Notes under the pieces: model-generated
What the model was told of the DNA's origin: nothing
Database searches by the model: none
What the model saw: only the letters and a program-made list of their open reading frames with translations
Assembly: GCA_025352685.1 (NCBI GenBank)
Contig: JANXSN010000023.1
Coordinates: 24,912-88,911, forward strand
Reading direction: 5' to 3'
DNA length: 64,000 bases
From: Sphingomonadales bacterium
GTDB taxonomy: Bacteria; Pseudomonadota; Alphaproteobacteria; Sphingomonadales; Sphingomonadaceae
Part shown: positions 54,291 through 63,987 of the stretch, in pieces
Numbering within the stretch: position 1 is the first letter of the stretch
Layout: the number at the start of each line of letters is the position of its first letter
Translations under genes and position numbers: made by a program

Positions 54291-56257
54291 GGCGCTGCTC
54301 CTCCCTTTACGACCACGTTGGTGACAGATGCTGTCCATGTGCCGACGCGGACTGCTTGTGAATCGCGCGTGCCGCTTGCTGCAGCGCAGAGCAACCGGTC
54401 GAGAGTCGTTGAACAAGTGGCCATATCGCGCGCACCGGCGCGATCCTGCTGCAGTGCAGCCCCCTGAATTGGATCCGTCGTCGCGATCGTAACGAAGCGG
54501 TAGGTCCCGGACGTATTGGGTTCGACCGGATACCAGCTTGGCTTGCCCGGTTGGAGCGGCGGATCAGTCGTGCCGGGCTCGGGCACCACCTGATTGATGC
54601 CAAGCGCATCGTCGATGCCAAAAACATATACATAGCGCGGCATCGTGCCCGTCTGCGTTACGGTTATCTTTGCGCGCTTATCGACCGCGATCTCGCGCCT
54701 GCCCTTGGGTCCTGTCGGAGCCGGGCAGCTGAACACGTCATAATCGAGATCATTGTCGATACAAAAGGAAACCGCGGTTTTAGTGGGATCGGTGCGCAGC
54801 GCCAGGAGCGCGTTGACATGTGCGAGCTTTTCGAAAACGCCGCGCAGCTGGTCGCCAAATCCGGGAGCGGCGAGCGCCCCAAGCTGCACCATTATTTGCT
54901 TGTCGTGCGTCAAAATCGCACCAAGCGTGTCGGCCGTGTCGGTTGTCGACACGATGTACTGGGCAGGCTCGGCAAGGATGGCGACGTGGCTGGTGACGAG
55001 GGCATCGGCAATCATTTGTCGCGACGACGGCGTCAGCGCATCGATCCGAACGCGCATCTGGGTGGCGCCGAACGAATGCTGGCGTTCGCGCGCGACGAGG
55101 CGTGCCGGCAAGGGTTGTGCAGGCGGCGCATCAAGCGTAATCATTGCGCGGAGATTGTCGACGGCGCTGACCGTGCCCGTGGCAAGCGCCGCCGCCCCAT
55201 CGCGCAGCGCCGTGGTCGAATCGCCAAACAGCGCGTAGGTCGATCCCACACTCACCCCGGATAAGATGCCCGCCTGTAACTCGACACCGACACCACCTGG
55301 CTGTGCGGACAACAGCGTTGTGGTTCGTCCCACCCCGCCCATCGTGGCAAGCGTCTCGCCCTCGATCTGGGGGGTCTGTGCGGAGATGCCGCGTTCCTGC
55401 ACCACGCGCCGCACTTCGGCGATTATGTCGTCGAACGTCGCGGCGGGCATGACCCGCAGTGTCGCAGCGAGCGCCGAGGTAAACACGCCAGCCCGCGTCC
55501 CGACGGTCCGATCAACCGCGACCTCGCGCGCCATCTCGCGCTCGTCGGCGGCGGCAAGATGGACCCAGTAACCGCTTCCCGAAACCTGGTCGGGCGCGGC
55601 CGGAACACGCGTGACACCCCCGAAATCGCGCCATGGGGCGGAGCGAGCCTCGCCCTCGTCGACAAGCGATCGTTTGGCGGGTCCGAACGCCCGGAGCGCA
55701 GTCCGCGAAAAACAAGAATCAAAGATCGTGACGAAGTTTACACCCTTCGAGGTGGCGCGGTTCCGCACCCGTTTGAACTCGCGGTCTAGTATTTCGACAA
55801 TGTGATCGTCGTCGGGACCGCGCGCGTCATAGGGCAGCGTGGTCGCGCTGCTCCCCGACGGTTGGTCATAGTCCTTCGTGTCCCTGATCCGCGAGCCGTG
55901 TCCCGCATAGTAGAACAAGATCGTATCGCCCGTGACCGACTGGTTGATGCGCCGCGCAAGCTCGGTCATGATTGCGTCACGGGTTGCGCAAGCGTCGGTC
56001 AACGTTGTCGATACTGCGTTCGAGGAAGCGCAACCGCCTGCAGGTTGGTCTAGATCGAGGCCATAGGCATCGCGCAAGGCGTCCTTGATCCGCGCTGAAT
56101 CGGCAACCGCTCCCCGCAAATTCTTGAACCCGGCATTGGGCGTACCGGGTTCCGAATATTTGTAGTTATCGATACCTACGAAGAGCGCGCGGATCGCCGA
56201 CTGGGCGGACGCGGGCACGGCGAACGCCAGTATCGTTGCGGCCAGCACGTGCCTCAT
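54287..56257 (-). CDS. Exported caspase-like peptidase (C14)
   Basis: 656 residues, coupled to both neighbours by ATGA overlaps. The leader 'MRHVLAATILAFAVPASAQS' is followed by a caspase p20-like domain starting 'IRALFVGIDNYKY'. The dyad is His120 in 'FYYAGHGSR' and Cys182 in 'VTIFDSCFS'. After about residue 310 a long strand-rich region follows with 'IDNDLDYDVFSCPAPTGPKG' and '...YVYVFGIDDALGINQVVPEP', resembling DUF4384-type C-termini of bacterial caspase proteins. The acidic surroundings of the dyad suit a basic P1 residue as in metacaspases and orthocaspases. It is probably periplasmic. Confidence 0.9.
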   Translation of the reverse strand: MRHVLAATILAFAVPASAQSAIRALFVGIDNYKYSEPGTPNAGFKNLRGAVADSARIKDALRDAYGLDLDQPAGGCASSNAVSTTLTDACATRDAIMTELARRINQSVTGDTILFYYAGHGSRIRDTKDYDQPSGSSATTLPYDARGPDDDHIVEILDREFKRVRNRATSKGVNFVTIFDSCFSRTALRAFGPAKRSLVDEGEARSAPWRDFGGVTRVPAAPDQVSGSGYWVHLAAADEREMAREVAVDRTVGTRAGVFTSALAATLRVMPAATFDDIIAEVRRVVQERGISAQTPQIEGETLATMGGVGRTTTLLSAQPGGVGVELQAGILSGVSVGSTYALFGDSTTALRDGAAALATGTVSAVDNLRAMITLDAPPAQPLPARLVARERQHSFGATQMRVRIDALTPSSRQMIADALVTSHVAILAEPAQYIVSTTDTADTLGAILTHDKQIMVQLGALAAPGFGDQLRGVFEKLAHVNALLALRTDPTKTAVSFCIDNDLDYDVFSCPAPTGPKGRREIAVDKRAKITVTQTGTMPRYVYVFGIDDALGINQVVPEPGTTDPPLQPGKPSWYPVEPNTSGTYRFVTIATTDPIQGAALQQDRAGARDMATCSTTLDRLLCAAASGTRDSQAVRVGTWTASVTNVVVKGGAAP

Positions 56258-59200
56258 GGCCTAATTCGCCGCAGGACAACAGGGCTCGGCATGTCGGTGA
56301 AGTCGAACAGCGACGGCTCCTGAATTTTCGGTGGCGGCGCCGGCGTGGTCGATATCCGGTTGAACCCACGCGAAGCACCGGCGCTAAATCGGCCGATACG
56401 CAAGTCGCCACTCAACTGCGGCAGCCGCTGCGTCGCATAGCGCAGCCATTCGTCGAGACTAATGCGCCCGTCTCCATTCAGGTCGGCCCTCGGGGTCACG
56501 GGATCGAGCCCCTCGCTGGCCAGCGCATAGGTCAGCAATCCCTGATGCAAGGATGCATCTTCCATCGCCAGATCGGCAGCCTGGGTCGCGGCCAAGATAC
56601 GCATTCCCTTGTCATAGGCGAGTTGGCCGAGGCCCGCGTCGCCCATTGGTCCGGGTTTGAATGTGGCCGAATCGACGCTTGCGCCCGCGTGGCAGGCATC
56701 GATCACTACGGCTATCTCCGACGCGTCGACACCGCGCAGCCAAGTCGTCAGGTTCGCTGACGAGATGAGCGTATCAAGGTCGGGAAGTGCGGCATCGTCG
56801 GCCCATTTTCCTTCGGTCGGTACCAGAAAGAAATCGCCTTGAGGGTTCGCCCAGCCATGGCCCGAGAACGACAGGATGACGATGTCGTCGGGAGATGCCC
56901 GGTCAAGATGGCTCGCGTCCACACCTGCCAGTTGCGTCTTGATGAAAGGCACCTCGCCCATTCCACTAAGCGTGAGAAGGGCCGCGCGCAGGACCTCTTT
57001 GGTGATCCGCCGCGTCGAACCATCGGGCAGTTTGGTTCCGGTCAGCGTTAAGCGGCGCACGTCGTAGCCGGGGATGGCGGCCAGCCGGTCGCCCAGTAGC
57101 CGCGCATCCGACGCAGCATAACTGAGCGCGAGCCGGTCTTCGTCATAGGCGTCGATCCCTACAGTTATGATAAAGGCGCGCGGCTTGCGCGGTGTCATGG
57201 CGGGACGGCTGTAGGAAAAATGCGTGGTATCGCTTTTGACGCGATCCTCGTTGAAGCCGTAAGCACTGAAATCAGACGCTTCGGTGCCAGCGGCAGTCGG
57301 CAGCGAGACACGTAATGACAGCTGCCACGCGCCGTTGCTGCCCAGCGGCGTTGTCCGCACATTAGCTTCGCGCCATTCGACAATCGTGGGATGGAGGATT
57401 TCGTTGCCTTCAATCGGTTCTTGATCAACGAACCGCCCGTTCCGAAACAGGCGAACGTTGTAAATTCCCGACCGCAGCTTGCCATTGGCGGCATTGAGAT
57501 CGACGCCTTCACGGACTTCAATCCGGACAATCGCATTGTCGGGCGTAGCGCCTGGCACAACGCCGACGATCTTTACCTGTGGCAGCACACGGTTAAGGCT
57601 GGCGATCGGCGCGACGGGGTGAAAGGCCGTCGCGCAATTCTCGGCAACGGTGCAGTCGAATAGCCGTTCACCGAGGCGGGGCACAAAATAATCGCGCATA
57701 AACGTCTGCGGGCTCAACGACTGAAACGGTGCGTCGGGCACGATCCAGCGAAAAAGTGACGAATCGGGACCCAAATTGGTGTCGTATTGCCCGTCTGGGG
57801 TCACCGTCAGGAAATGGCTGGCGTCGAACTGGTAGGTGGTCAAGATGACGTGCCAGTCACGCGTGTCCCAGAGCCGCAGCCCATTGGTCGCCGACGCCGC
57901 CCAGAACACGGGTTTGCCCGGGAGAAAGCCGCCCGCAATCGCGTTGCCGAAATCGAGCAGCGGCAGGGGTTCGCCCGTCAAGAGGGTGCCCCGCGCGATG
58001 GTGTCGCTGGCGACACCCGACGAGATGATCGTGTCACCGCTGGCCGCGAACAATTGCGGCGCTGTTGTCGCAACCTTGATGACGCGGGGATTGCCCGATC
58101 CGTATTTCCAGGCGGTGGCGCCCCAGTTGGCTGCGACGATCAGCTGGCTGCCATCGGTCGTGAAGCTGAGCGCCGTCACCATCCCCTGGCCAGGCGGATA
58201 GGAAAGGACATCAATCGGCGCGCCGGTCGTACGGTCGACAACAAGAACCTCGTACTGCTCCTTGGCATCAACGACGATAAGCGCGATCGCCGGCCCAACG
58301 GGCGACACGGCAAGGCCGTCGATCAGCCGCCCTTTCAGCACCGGAACGGCGAGCGGTGTCCATGCGCGCAGGGCACGGTCGTAGATCGCGATGCCACGTC
58401 CGGCGCCGACGCGCGTCCGACAATTGGCGAGGTCGGCCCCGACAAAGCGGCCCCCGCCAAGCGAATGAATGTAGCATCGCGCCGGGATCGATGTTGCAGC
58501 GCTGCTGGCCACGTCGACGACGAGCGCCGGGATCGGCGCACCGCGGTTGTCGGGGTCAGTGTCGTCCTCGCGGTCTATGCTCTGACCCTCTGACCGGAGG
58601 AGAAACGACGCACCGTCGAGCCAGACGACGTTGGTATAGATTGCGTCATAGTGGAGCGGGGTGTCGGTCCGACCACTTGCCATGTCGAAACGGACGACAG
58701 AGCTGCCGACCCGTCCGCCTAACACCACATCCTGATCGGTGAGCAAGAGCAAATGTCGTCCATCAGACGAGAGAGCGGCATCACTGTAGCCGATCCCGGT
58801 CTTGCCACCCAGCGATTGCACAACTCCCTGGGGTCCGACGATCTGCAAAGCGCGGCTGGTTCGACGCAGCGAAAGTGCGCTTTTGTGGGCGCGTGGTAGC
58901 GTAGGCAGTTGCGCTTCGGCTGCGGTCGGCGTCATGGTAGGACTACCCTCGTAGAAGGCGGTTAGCGCAGCAATTCGGGCACTAAAGCCACTTAGTCCCT
59001 CGGTATCCGCCGGCAGCGGGCGAGGCGCAGCAGTACGGACGATGCGCGTCGACAAATCGACTGCATAGGCACGCGGCGACGCGGCACCGGCTCGGTCGTT
59101 GACAGGGGACGCCACTGCGTAAACCATTGCGGTTCGTCCGTCAGGCGAGATATCGATTGAGGTCAGTCGCAGGAACTCCTCATAACCCGTGGTCGACAGC

Positions 59201-59442
59201 GCTGGGATTTTCGCACGGTCGACGACAATCCCGGTGGCTGCATCCCAGATGGTGAGTGTTCGGGTCACACCGAGACCGGTCACGACGTAACGGTCGTCGG
59301 GCGTCCATGCCGCGACTTCGACACCGGGTTGAATGTCGAACTGGACAACGATGCGCGGAGTAAGGGGCGCAGCGGCCTGCACGATCGTTCCTGCGAACGC
59401 GATCGTGACAGGGATCAACATGCGCAGCAGATTGCTGGTCAT
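56254..59442 (-). CDS. Exported WD40-caspase fusion protein with EF-hand
   Basis: 1062 residues from the ATG at 59442; the upstream open frame has no leader character. The leader 'LRMLIPVTIAFAGTIVQAAA' is followed by a WD40/propeller region to about residue 600 ('VAAWTPDDRYVVTGLGVTRT', 'ALSFTTDGSQLIVAANWGAT'), a linker, and a caspase domain from about 752. The dyad is His862 ('SFSGHGWA') and Cys917 ('VVIDACHAGA'). Residues 987-998, DLNGDGRISLDE, form a textbook EF-hand loop, suggesting calcium control of the protease. It is the first gene of the operon and ends in the start codon of the second caspase. Confidence 0.9.
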   Translation of the reverse strand: MTSNLLRMLIPVTIAFAGTIVQAAAPLTPRIVVQFDIQPGVEVAAWTPDDRYVVTGLGVTRTLTIWDAATGIVVDRAKIPALSTTGYEEFLRLTSIDISPDGRTAMVYAVASPVNDRAGAASPRAYAVDLSTRIVRTAAPRPLPADTEGLSGFSARIAALTAFYEGSPTMTPTAAEAQLPTLPRAHKSALSLRRTSRALQIVGPQGVVQSLGGKTGIGYSDAALSSDGRHLLLLTDQDVVLGGRVGSSVVRFDMASGRTDTPLHYDAIYTNVVWLDGASFLLRSEGQSIDREDDTDPDNRGAPIPALVVDVASSAATSIPARCYIHSLGGGRFVGADLANCRTRVGAGRGIAIYDRALRAWTPLAVPVLKGRLIDGLAVSPVGPAIALIVVDAKEQYEVLVVDRTTGAPIDVLSYPPGQGMVTALSFTTDGSQLIVAANWGATAWKYGSGNPRVIKVATTAPQLFAASGDTIISSGVASDTIARGTLLTGEPLPLLDFGNAIAGGFLPGKPVFWAASATNGLRLWDTRDWHVILTTYQFDASHFLTVTPDGQYDTNLGPDSSLFRWIVPDAPFQSLSPQTFMRDYFVPRLGERLFDCTVAENCATAFHPVAPIASLNRVLPQVKIVGVVPGATPDNAIVRIEVREGVDLNAANGKLRSGIYNVRLFRNGRFVDQEPIEGNEILHPTIVEWREANVRTTPLGSNGAWQLSLRVSLPTAAGTEASDFSAYGFNEDRVKSDTTHFSYSRPAMTPRKPRAFIITVGIDAYDEDRLALSYAASDARLLGDRLAAIPGYDVRRLTLTGTKLPDGSTRRITKEVLRAALLTLSGMGEVPFIKTQLAGVDASHLDRASPDDIVILSFSGHGWANPQGDFFLVPTEGKWADDAALPDLDTLISSANLTTWLRGVDASEIAVVIDACHAGASVDSATFKPGPMGDAGLGQLAYDKGMRILAATQAADLAMEDASLHQGLLTYALASEGLDPVTPRADLNGDGRISLDEWLRYATQRLPQLSGDLRIGRFSAGASRGFNRISTTPAPPPKIQEPSLFDFTDMPSPVVLRRIRP

Positions 59443-59845
59443 TGCCTGGAGTCCCCTACCGCAGATCGAAATGTTGCACTCTGATCGACGCGCAGTCAAT
59501 ATTCGGCCCCTATGCTGGCCGAGCCCGTCACACCAACGTCGACTTTTTAACCAGGAGTCGCTCTGGAACAGCTCGCCGTCGCGCAGCACTCGACTGGCAC
59601 GCTCGCTCGGCCCCCTTAGCGAACTGGCAGTGCGCCAGATCTAAAATGCGCCTGTTTTAAACCGAGCTCGTGACAAGGCTACGCGCGTCGCATGCCGAAC
59701 GTGCCGGCATTGCACGCCAGGCTTTCACGGCACGTAGCGAGCCGACGCCTCGAATGGGGCGACGTGCCCGCTTTGCAGCGCCCGTTACAGCTGATCGACA
59801 TTCCCGGGCCTGCGGCTCGCCTCAGACGGACAAACGCGTTGATAA
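59443..59845 (-). other. Promoter region of the caspase operon
   Basis: 403 bases between the WD40-caspase start and the 3' end of the YncE/phosphoesterase gene. Only overlapping short frames without protein character are seen. The operon promoter must be here; I cannot point to a confident -10/-35 pair or operator. Confidence 0.4.
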
Positions 59846-62614
59846 TCATGGGGCACTCGGCTTGCCCTTCATGCCCTGCCACAGGGCCGCGTTGAACTTC
59901 TTGGTGTCGAGTTTGTCTTCGGATGCGAAGTCTTGACCCGCCATGGCTGCAGACCACCAGGCTGCCGTTCGTTCGGGTACGACGCCAACCGGGCGGCTGC
60001 TGGTTTGGTGTCCACCTGGTCGGGGCAGCGCAGTCGCATCGAGCGGTTGTGGCCATGCAGCGGCGTAGGTCCACATCTTGTCGAGGAGCCCCGGGTCGAA
60101 TGCATCGGTCATTGGCAGTGCCACGCTGTCGTTGAGCCCCAAGGGCGGCAAATCGAGTAGTCGCTCGATCGTCTTGATCAGGTTTACAGTCGAATAACGC
60201 GTCGAAATCACTGCACCCCGCTTGATCCCCGGCCCGATCAGATAAGCGATCGAGCGATGCGCATCGACATGGTCAGCGCCGTTCTGGGCGTCGTCTTCGA
60301 CAACAGCGATCAGCGTATCCGAAGCGGCCGGGCTTTTCGCCACGGCTTCGGCAATCTGACCGAGCGCATAATCGTTGTCGGCCATTTGGCGATCCGGAGT
60401 GTTCACGCCGTCGATCGCTTCGCCAAAATCGCCAAAATGGTCGTGAGCGATTCTGAGCAACGTCAGCTGCGGCGTTTTCCCCGCCGCCACGAGCGGAAGC
60501 CAGTCCCGCTTCCATTCATCGACCAACCAGTAATCAGCAAAGCCCTGATCAAAGCTGCGGAAATACGGGTCGGTAACCGGATCGAGCCGCTTGTCGGCGG
60601 CCCACATCACGCGCAATCCTGCTGCAAACGGGTGGCGCTCGCGCGGAATGCGGTTTGCGCCCGCTTCCTTGGCGTATCGCGACAGGTCGCCGTAAAAGCC
60701 ATAATTGCGGACGCTGAGCCCCTTGGCCATGGCAGCCGCCCACAAGGTTCCGGTCCCTGCCCCTCCTTCGGGCGCGTCGGTTGCTGTCAAGTCGGCGCTG
60801 CCGGCAAGGAGGTCGGGGTCGTTGGGCACGTCGGGATTGGCGGCGTGCCGACCCGCTGGATCGAGCGCAACGTTAACAAACCGGTTGCTTCCCTCGGCCT
60901 CGTAAGCGAGGCCCTTGTTCGCATAGCCAACGGGCGTGATCCGTTCGAGCAAGTCCACTGCCCGCGCCTGCGTGCTCCAGCTCCATCCCGTTGCCGACAC
61001 CTCGCCAGCGTCGAAAAAGCGATCGAAGGTCACGAACTGCCTGGCAAGCGCATGATGGTTTGGCGTCATCGATCCGGGAAACAGGGCCAACTTGGTCTCG
61101 CCGTCACCTGGCCTCAGGTCGCCAAGCACCTGATCATAAGTGCGATTTTCCTTCACGATGTAGATCACGTGTTTGATGCGTCCCCGCATCAAGGTCATTA
61201 CGGCTTCAGCGGCATGCGCGGCTGCCGCCGACGGAAGCTCCAGATTGCGGGCGACTCTTGCTCGCAGCGAGGTAAACGTCGCATCGTTAGGCAGCGGCGC
61301 GGTAAGTAGCGATCCAGCCTGAAGCTGCAAAACATATTGTCCTGATGCGCGACAGGGCGCTTCATCGGCCTTTTTCGTGCCAAGTCCGCGACGGCACGCG
61401 AGCGGATTGGGGCCCGGCAACCCCTTGAAATTGGCTACCGCCAGATACCCTCCGGCGGCGACAACGGCATCGGGATACCAGCCCGTAGGCGCAAGGCCGA
61501 CGACATGGGCGTTGCTACCAGACGGGCTGGCAAGCGTGCGTCCAAGATCGATCGAGGCTACCGCGTTGACACCGGCAAGGGTGACCAGCAGTCGCCCCTT
61601 CGCGCCCATTGCCAAGGCGTTGGGATTGAGTCCCCTGGGCCGGCCCGAGGTACCTATCTCGGGAAAAGCGAGGATCGGATATTCTGTGACCGAGAGCCCG
61701 TCCGCGGCGAGCGCAATCAGTGTGTCGGCATTGTCGCCTGTCGCGAGCACACGGCCGTCGGGAAGCGGCAGCAATGCTGTCGGTTCAGCGTCTGTTTTTG
61801 TTCGCGCTATGACCCGCACGCGATCGCCATAAAGTGCAACCGTGACCAGTTCGCGATCACGCGGCACCGAAACGACCGCGCGGTTCGACGACACCATGGC
61901 AATTCGGAAGGGATAGGTCCCTCCCGGAACGCCGCGCTGGGCAGCATCGATCTTGCCCGGGCGAAGGTCGCGTTCGCCGACCACGTGGCGCGCGCCGATA
62001 TCTACCAAGGAGACGGAATCGTTGAAAAAGTTGGCGACGAGGAGCCGGTCATTGCTCGCCCACGTCACGCCGGCGGCTGCAGGCATGACGCGCAAGCCGA
62101 GCCCTTCCTTGTGGCCAAGCCCGATCGGCGCGCCATCGGCCATGAGCGACGTGCCGTCCCATCGGTAGACTGCAACCGCATCAATGACCCCCAACGTCAC
62201 GGCAAGTCGTTTGCCATCGGGCGACCATGCCAAGCCGCTGAACGTGGCAAGAAGGGGAACTTCAGCAATCTTCTTCGCTCCCGATGAGCCGATCCGGAAC
62301 ATCATAAGGCGCTCGGTCGAATGCGCGGCATCGACCTCGCCGTTTGGCAGCGCCATGCCGTTGTAGCCCGAGGTCAGGACAGCGAGTACGCTACCATCGG
62401 GATTTGCCGCGATTGCTGACGGATTGGTAATAGCTGGCGATGCCGCGGTGCCGTCGAGTGTTCCCAATTGCGTAATTTTTGCGCCCGGGATCGCCAGCGG
62501 CGTCAAGGTCATGCCGGGCGGCGTGATATTGTCGTCCCCGTCTCGCGCCGCCCTAGCGGGGCTCGACGACGAGAGCAACGTCAGCGCAACAAACAGTACG
62601 CGAAAACTTTTCAT
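59846..62614 (-). CDS. Exported YncE beta-propeller / phosphoesterase (alkaline phosphatase superfamily) fusion
   Basis: 922 residues from the ATG at 62614 (AAGG upstream), leader 'MKSFRVLFVALTLLSSSSPA'. The first half is a YncE-like propeller ('PDGSVLAVLTSGYNGMALPN', 'TGWYPDAVVAAGGYLAVANF'). From about residue 505 a phosphoesterase domain (PF04185-type) follows with 'IKHVIYIVKENRTYDQVLGD', 'NHHALARQFVTFDRFFDAGE' and 'VVEDDAQNGADHVDAHRS', which supply the metal ligands. Proteins of this bifunctional type occur widely in Proteobacteria and probably hydrolyse phosphate esters or phospholipids in the periplasm. It is not overlapped with the caspase operon, so functional linkage is uncertain. Confidence 0.88.
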   Translation of the reverse strand: MKSFRVLFVALTLLSSSSPARAARDGDDNITPPGMTLTPLAIPGAKITQLGTLDGTAASPAITNPSAIAANPDGSVLAVLTSGYNGMALPNGEVDAAHSTERLMMFRIGSSGAKKIAEVPLLATFSGLAWSPDGKRLAVTLGVIDAVAVYRWDGTSLMADGAPIGLGHKEGLGLRVMPAAAGVTWASNDRLLVANFFNDSVSLVDIGARHVVGERDLRPGKIDAAQRGVPGGTYPFRIAMVSSNRAVVSVPRDRELVTVALYGDRVRVIARTKTDAEPTALLPLPDGRVLATGDNADTLIALAADGLSVTEYPILAFPEIGTSGRPRGLNPNALAMGAKGRLLVTLAGVNAVASIDLGRTLASPSGSNAHVVGLAPTGWYPDAVVAAGGYLAVANFKGLPGPNPLACRRGLGTKKADEAPCRASGQYVLQLQAGSLLTAPLPNDATFTSLRARVARNLELPSAAAAHAAEAVMTLMRGRIKHVIYIVKENRTYDQVLGDLRPGDGETKLALFPGSMTPNHHALARQFVTFDRFFDAGEVSATGWSWSTQARAVDLLERITPVGYANKGLAYEAEGSNRFVNVALDPAGRHAANPDVPNDPDLLAGSADLTATDAPEGGAGTGTLWAAAMAKGLSVRNYGFYGDLSRYAKEAGANRIPRERHPFAAGLRVMWAADKRLDPVTDPYFRSFDQGFADYWLVDEWKRDWLPLVAAGKTPQLTLLRIAHDHFGDFGEAIDGVNTPDRQMADNDYALGQIAEAVAKSPAASDTLIAVVEDDAQNGADHVDAHRSIAYLIGPGIKRGAVISTRYSTVNLIKTIERLLDLPPLGLNDSVALPMTDAFDPGLLDKMWTYAAAWPQPLDATALPRPGGHQTSSRPVGVVPERTAAWWSAAMAGQDFASEDKLDTKKFNAALWQGMKGKPSAP

Positions 62615-62718
62615 ACGAAACCTTTTTTGCCAGTGACAGGGCATAGGCGTGGTATGTGATAATTTTGCGGCAGCCGCTACTTGCGCCTCAAAATGCGCAT
62701 CAGCAGCGAGGCCAAGTC

Positions 62719-62731
62719 AGAGGTGGCTCGG
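62719..62731. repeat. IS3-family terminal inverted repeat, left
   Basis: AGAGGTGGCTCGG, identical to the reverse complement of the last 13 bases of the window. Confidence 0.85.
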
Positions 62732-62779
62732 TTTGTTTGAACAGGCTCGCGCGACTGTTAAGTGGAGCGTCTGCCGGTT

Positions 62780-63604
62780 TCATGCCGCTGCGAGAAGCGG
62801 CTGGTTGAAGTAGGCCTGATCGGGTGTCTTGCGGTCAAGTGAAGAATGCGGCCGTCGGGTGTTGTAGAACGTCAGATACTGGCCGATCGATGAGCGAGCA
62901 TCGCTGACCGAGGCGTAAGCCCGCAGATAGACCTCCTCGTATTTGACCGAGCGCCACAGGCGCTCGACAATCACATTATCCCGCCAGGCGCCCCTGCCAT
63001 CCATGCTGATCGCGACCTTCTCGCGGTGTAGGACAGAGGTGAAGGCGATACTCGTGAACTGACTGCCCTGGTCGGTATTGAAGATGTCGGGCTTGCCGAA
63101 GCGCGCCAGCGCTTCCTCCAAAGCCTCGATGCAAAAGTCCGTCGTCAGCGTGATCGACAACCGCCACGCCAGCACCCGCCGGCTGAACCAGTCAACGATG
63201 GCGATCAGGTAGACGAACCCGCGCGCCATCGGGATATAGGTTATGTCCGTGGCCCAGACCTGGTTGGGCCGCGTCACCGCCAGCTTGCGCAGCAGATAAG
63301 GATAGATCTTGTGCCCGGGCTCCGGCTTCGACGTGTTCGGCCGCCGGTAGATCGCCTCGATCGCCATCTTCTTCATCAGCGTCGACACGTGCAGCCGGCC
63401 GACCTTGATGCCTTCGGCGGCAAGCAGGTCACGCAACATCCGGCCGCCCGCGAACGGGAAGTCCATATGCAGCTCGTCGATCCGCCGCATGATGGCAAGA
63501 TCGGACGCCGGCACCGGCCTTGGCATATAATAGACACTGCCGCGGCTGATCCCCAGCTCCCGTGCCTGCCGGGCAATCGGCAGCGCGTGGACACGGTCGA
63601 TCAT
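62780..63604 (-). CDS. IS3-family transposase OrfB (DDE integrase)
   Basis: 274 residues. An HTH_21-like start ('MIDRVHALPIARQARELGIS') precedes the rve integrase core with the DDE triad: Asp in 'WATDITYI', Asp in 'IFNTDQGSQF' and Glu in 'NVIVERLWRSVKYEEVY'. It ends 'YNTRRPHSSLDRKTPDQAYF' as the family does. The ATG overlaps the OrfA stop (ATGA); the active transposase is normally made by -1 frameshifting between the two, and an A4 run lies just before the overlap. All key residues are intact. Confidence 0.95.
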   Translation of the reverse strand: MIDRVHALPIARQARELGISRGSVYYMPRPVPASDLAIMRRIDELHMDFPFAGGRMLRDLLAAEGIKVGRLHVSTLMKKMAIEAIYRRPNTSKPEPGHKIYPYLLRKLAVTRPNQVWATDITYIPMARGFVYLIAIVDWFSRRVLAWRLSITLTTDFCIEALEEALARFGKPDIFNTDQGSQFTSIAFTSVLHREKVAISMDGRGAWRDNVIVERLWRSVKYEEVYLRAYASVSDARSSIGQYLTFYNTRRPHSSLDRKTPDQAYFNQPLLAAA

Positions 63605-63915
63605 CGTTTTGCGCTCGGCAACAGCCCGGCCTTGCCGAGCGCCCCGGACAAAAAATCATTCACCAACGTCAACTCGCCGATCTTGGCGTGAAGCGACTTT
63701 ACGTCGATCGTCGGCTCCGCAGGTCCAGTTCGCACGTCCGATCCGAAAACACCGGCGGCGCCTTCCAGAAGCTGCGAGCGCCAGGTCGTGATCTGGTTCG
63801 GGTGAACGTCGAACTGCTGCGCCAACTCGGCCAGCGTCTTCTCGCCCTTCACGGCAGCCAAAGCCACCTTCGCCTTGAATGCCGGACTGTGGTTCCGGCG
63901 CGTTCGCTTCGTCAT
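63601..63915 (-). CDS. IS3-family transposase OrfA
   Basis: 104 residues from the ATG at 63915 (AGGAG upstream; a tandem ATG lies at 63918). It carries the HTH_Tnp_1 domain 'TRRNHSPAFKAKVALAAVKG' and 'LAELAQQFDVHPNQITTWRS', then a leucine-zipper-like tail 'IDVKSLHAKIGELTLVNDFL'. It binds the inverted repeats and provides the N-terminus of the OrfAB fusion transposase. Confidence 0.93.
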   Translation of the reverse strand: MTKRTRRNHSPAFKAKVALAAVKGEKTLAELAQQFDVHPNQITTWRSQLLEGAAGVFGSDVRTGPAEPTIDVKSLHAKIGELTLVNDFLSGALGKAGLLPSAKR

Positions 63916-63987
63916 CATCTCTCCTGTTCGACAGCCATCCTGGCCACCTTCAGGCAGAAACTCCACTTAACGCACTGTCCAGATTTG

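Noticed and set aside
53562..54467. Plus-strand open frame (301 codons) opposite the trypsin gene
   Set aside because: Composition is Gly/Arg-rich antisense of the protease; the protease triad decides the strand.
57787..58593. Plus-strand open frame (268 codons) opposite the WD40-caspase gene
   Set aside because: Antisense to the propeller region, with no recognisable domain.
60257..61309. Plus-strand open frame (350 codons) opposite the YncE/phosphoesterase gene
   Set aside because: Antisense shadow of a well-supported gene; no ribosome site or domain.
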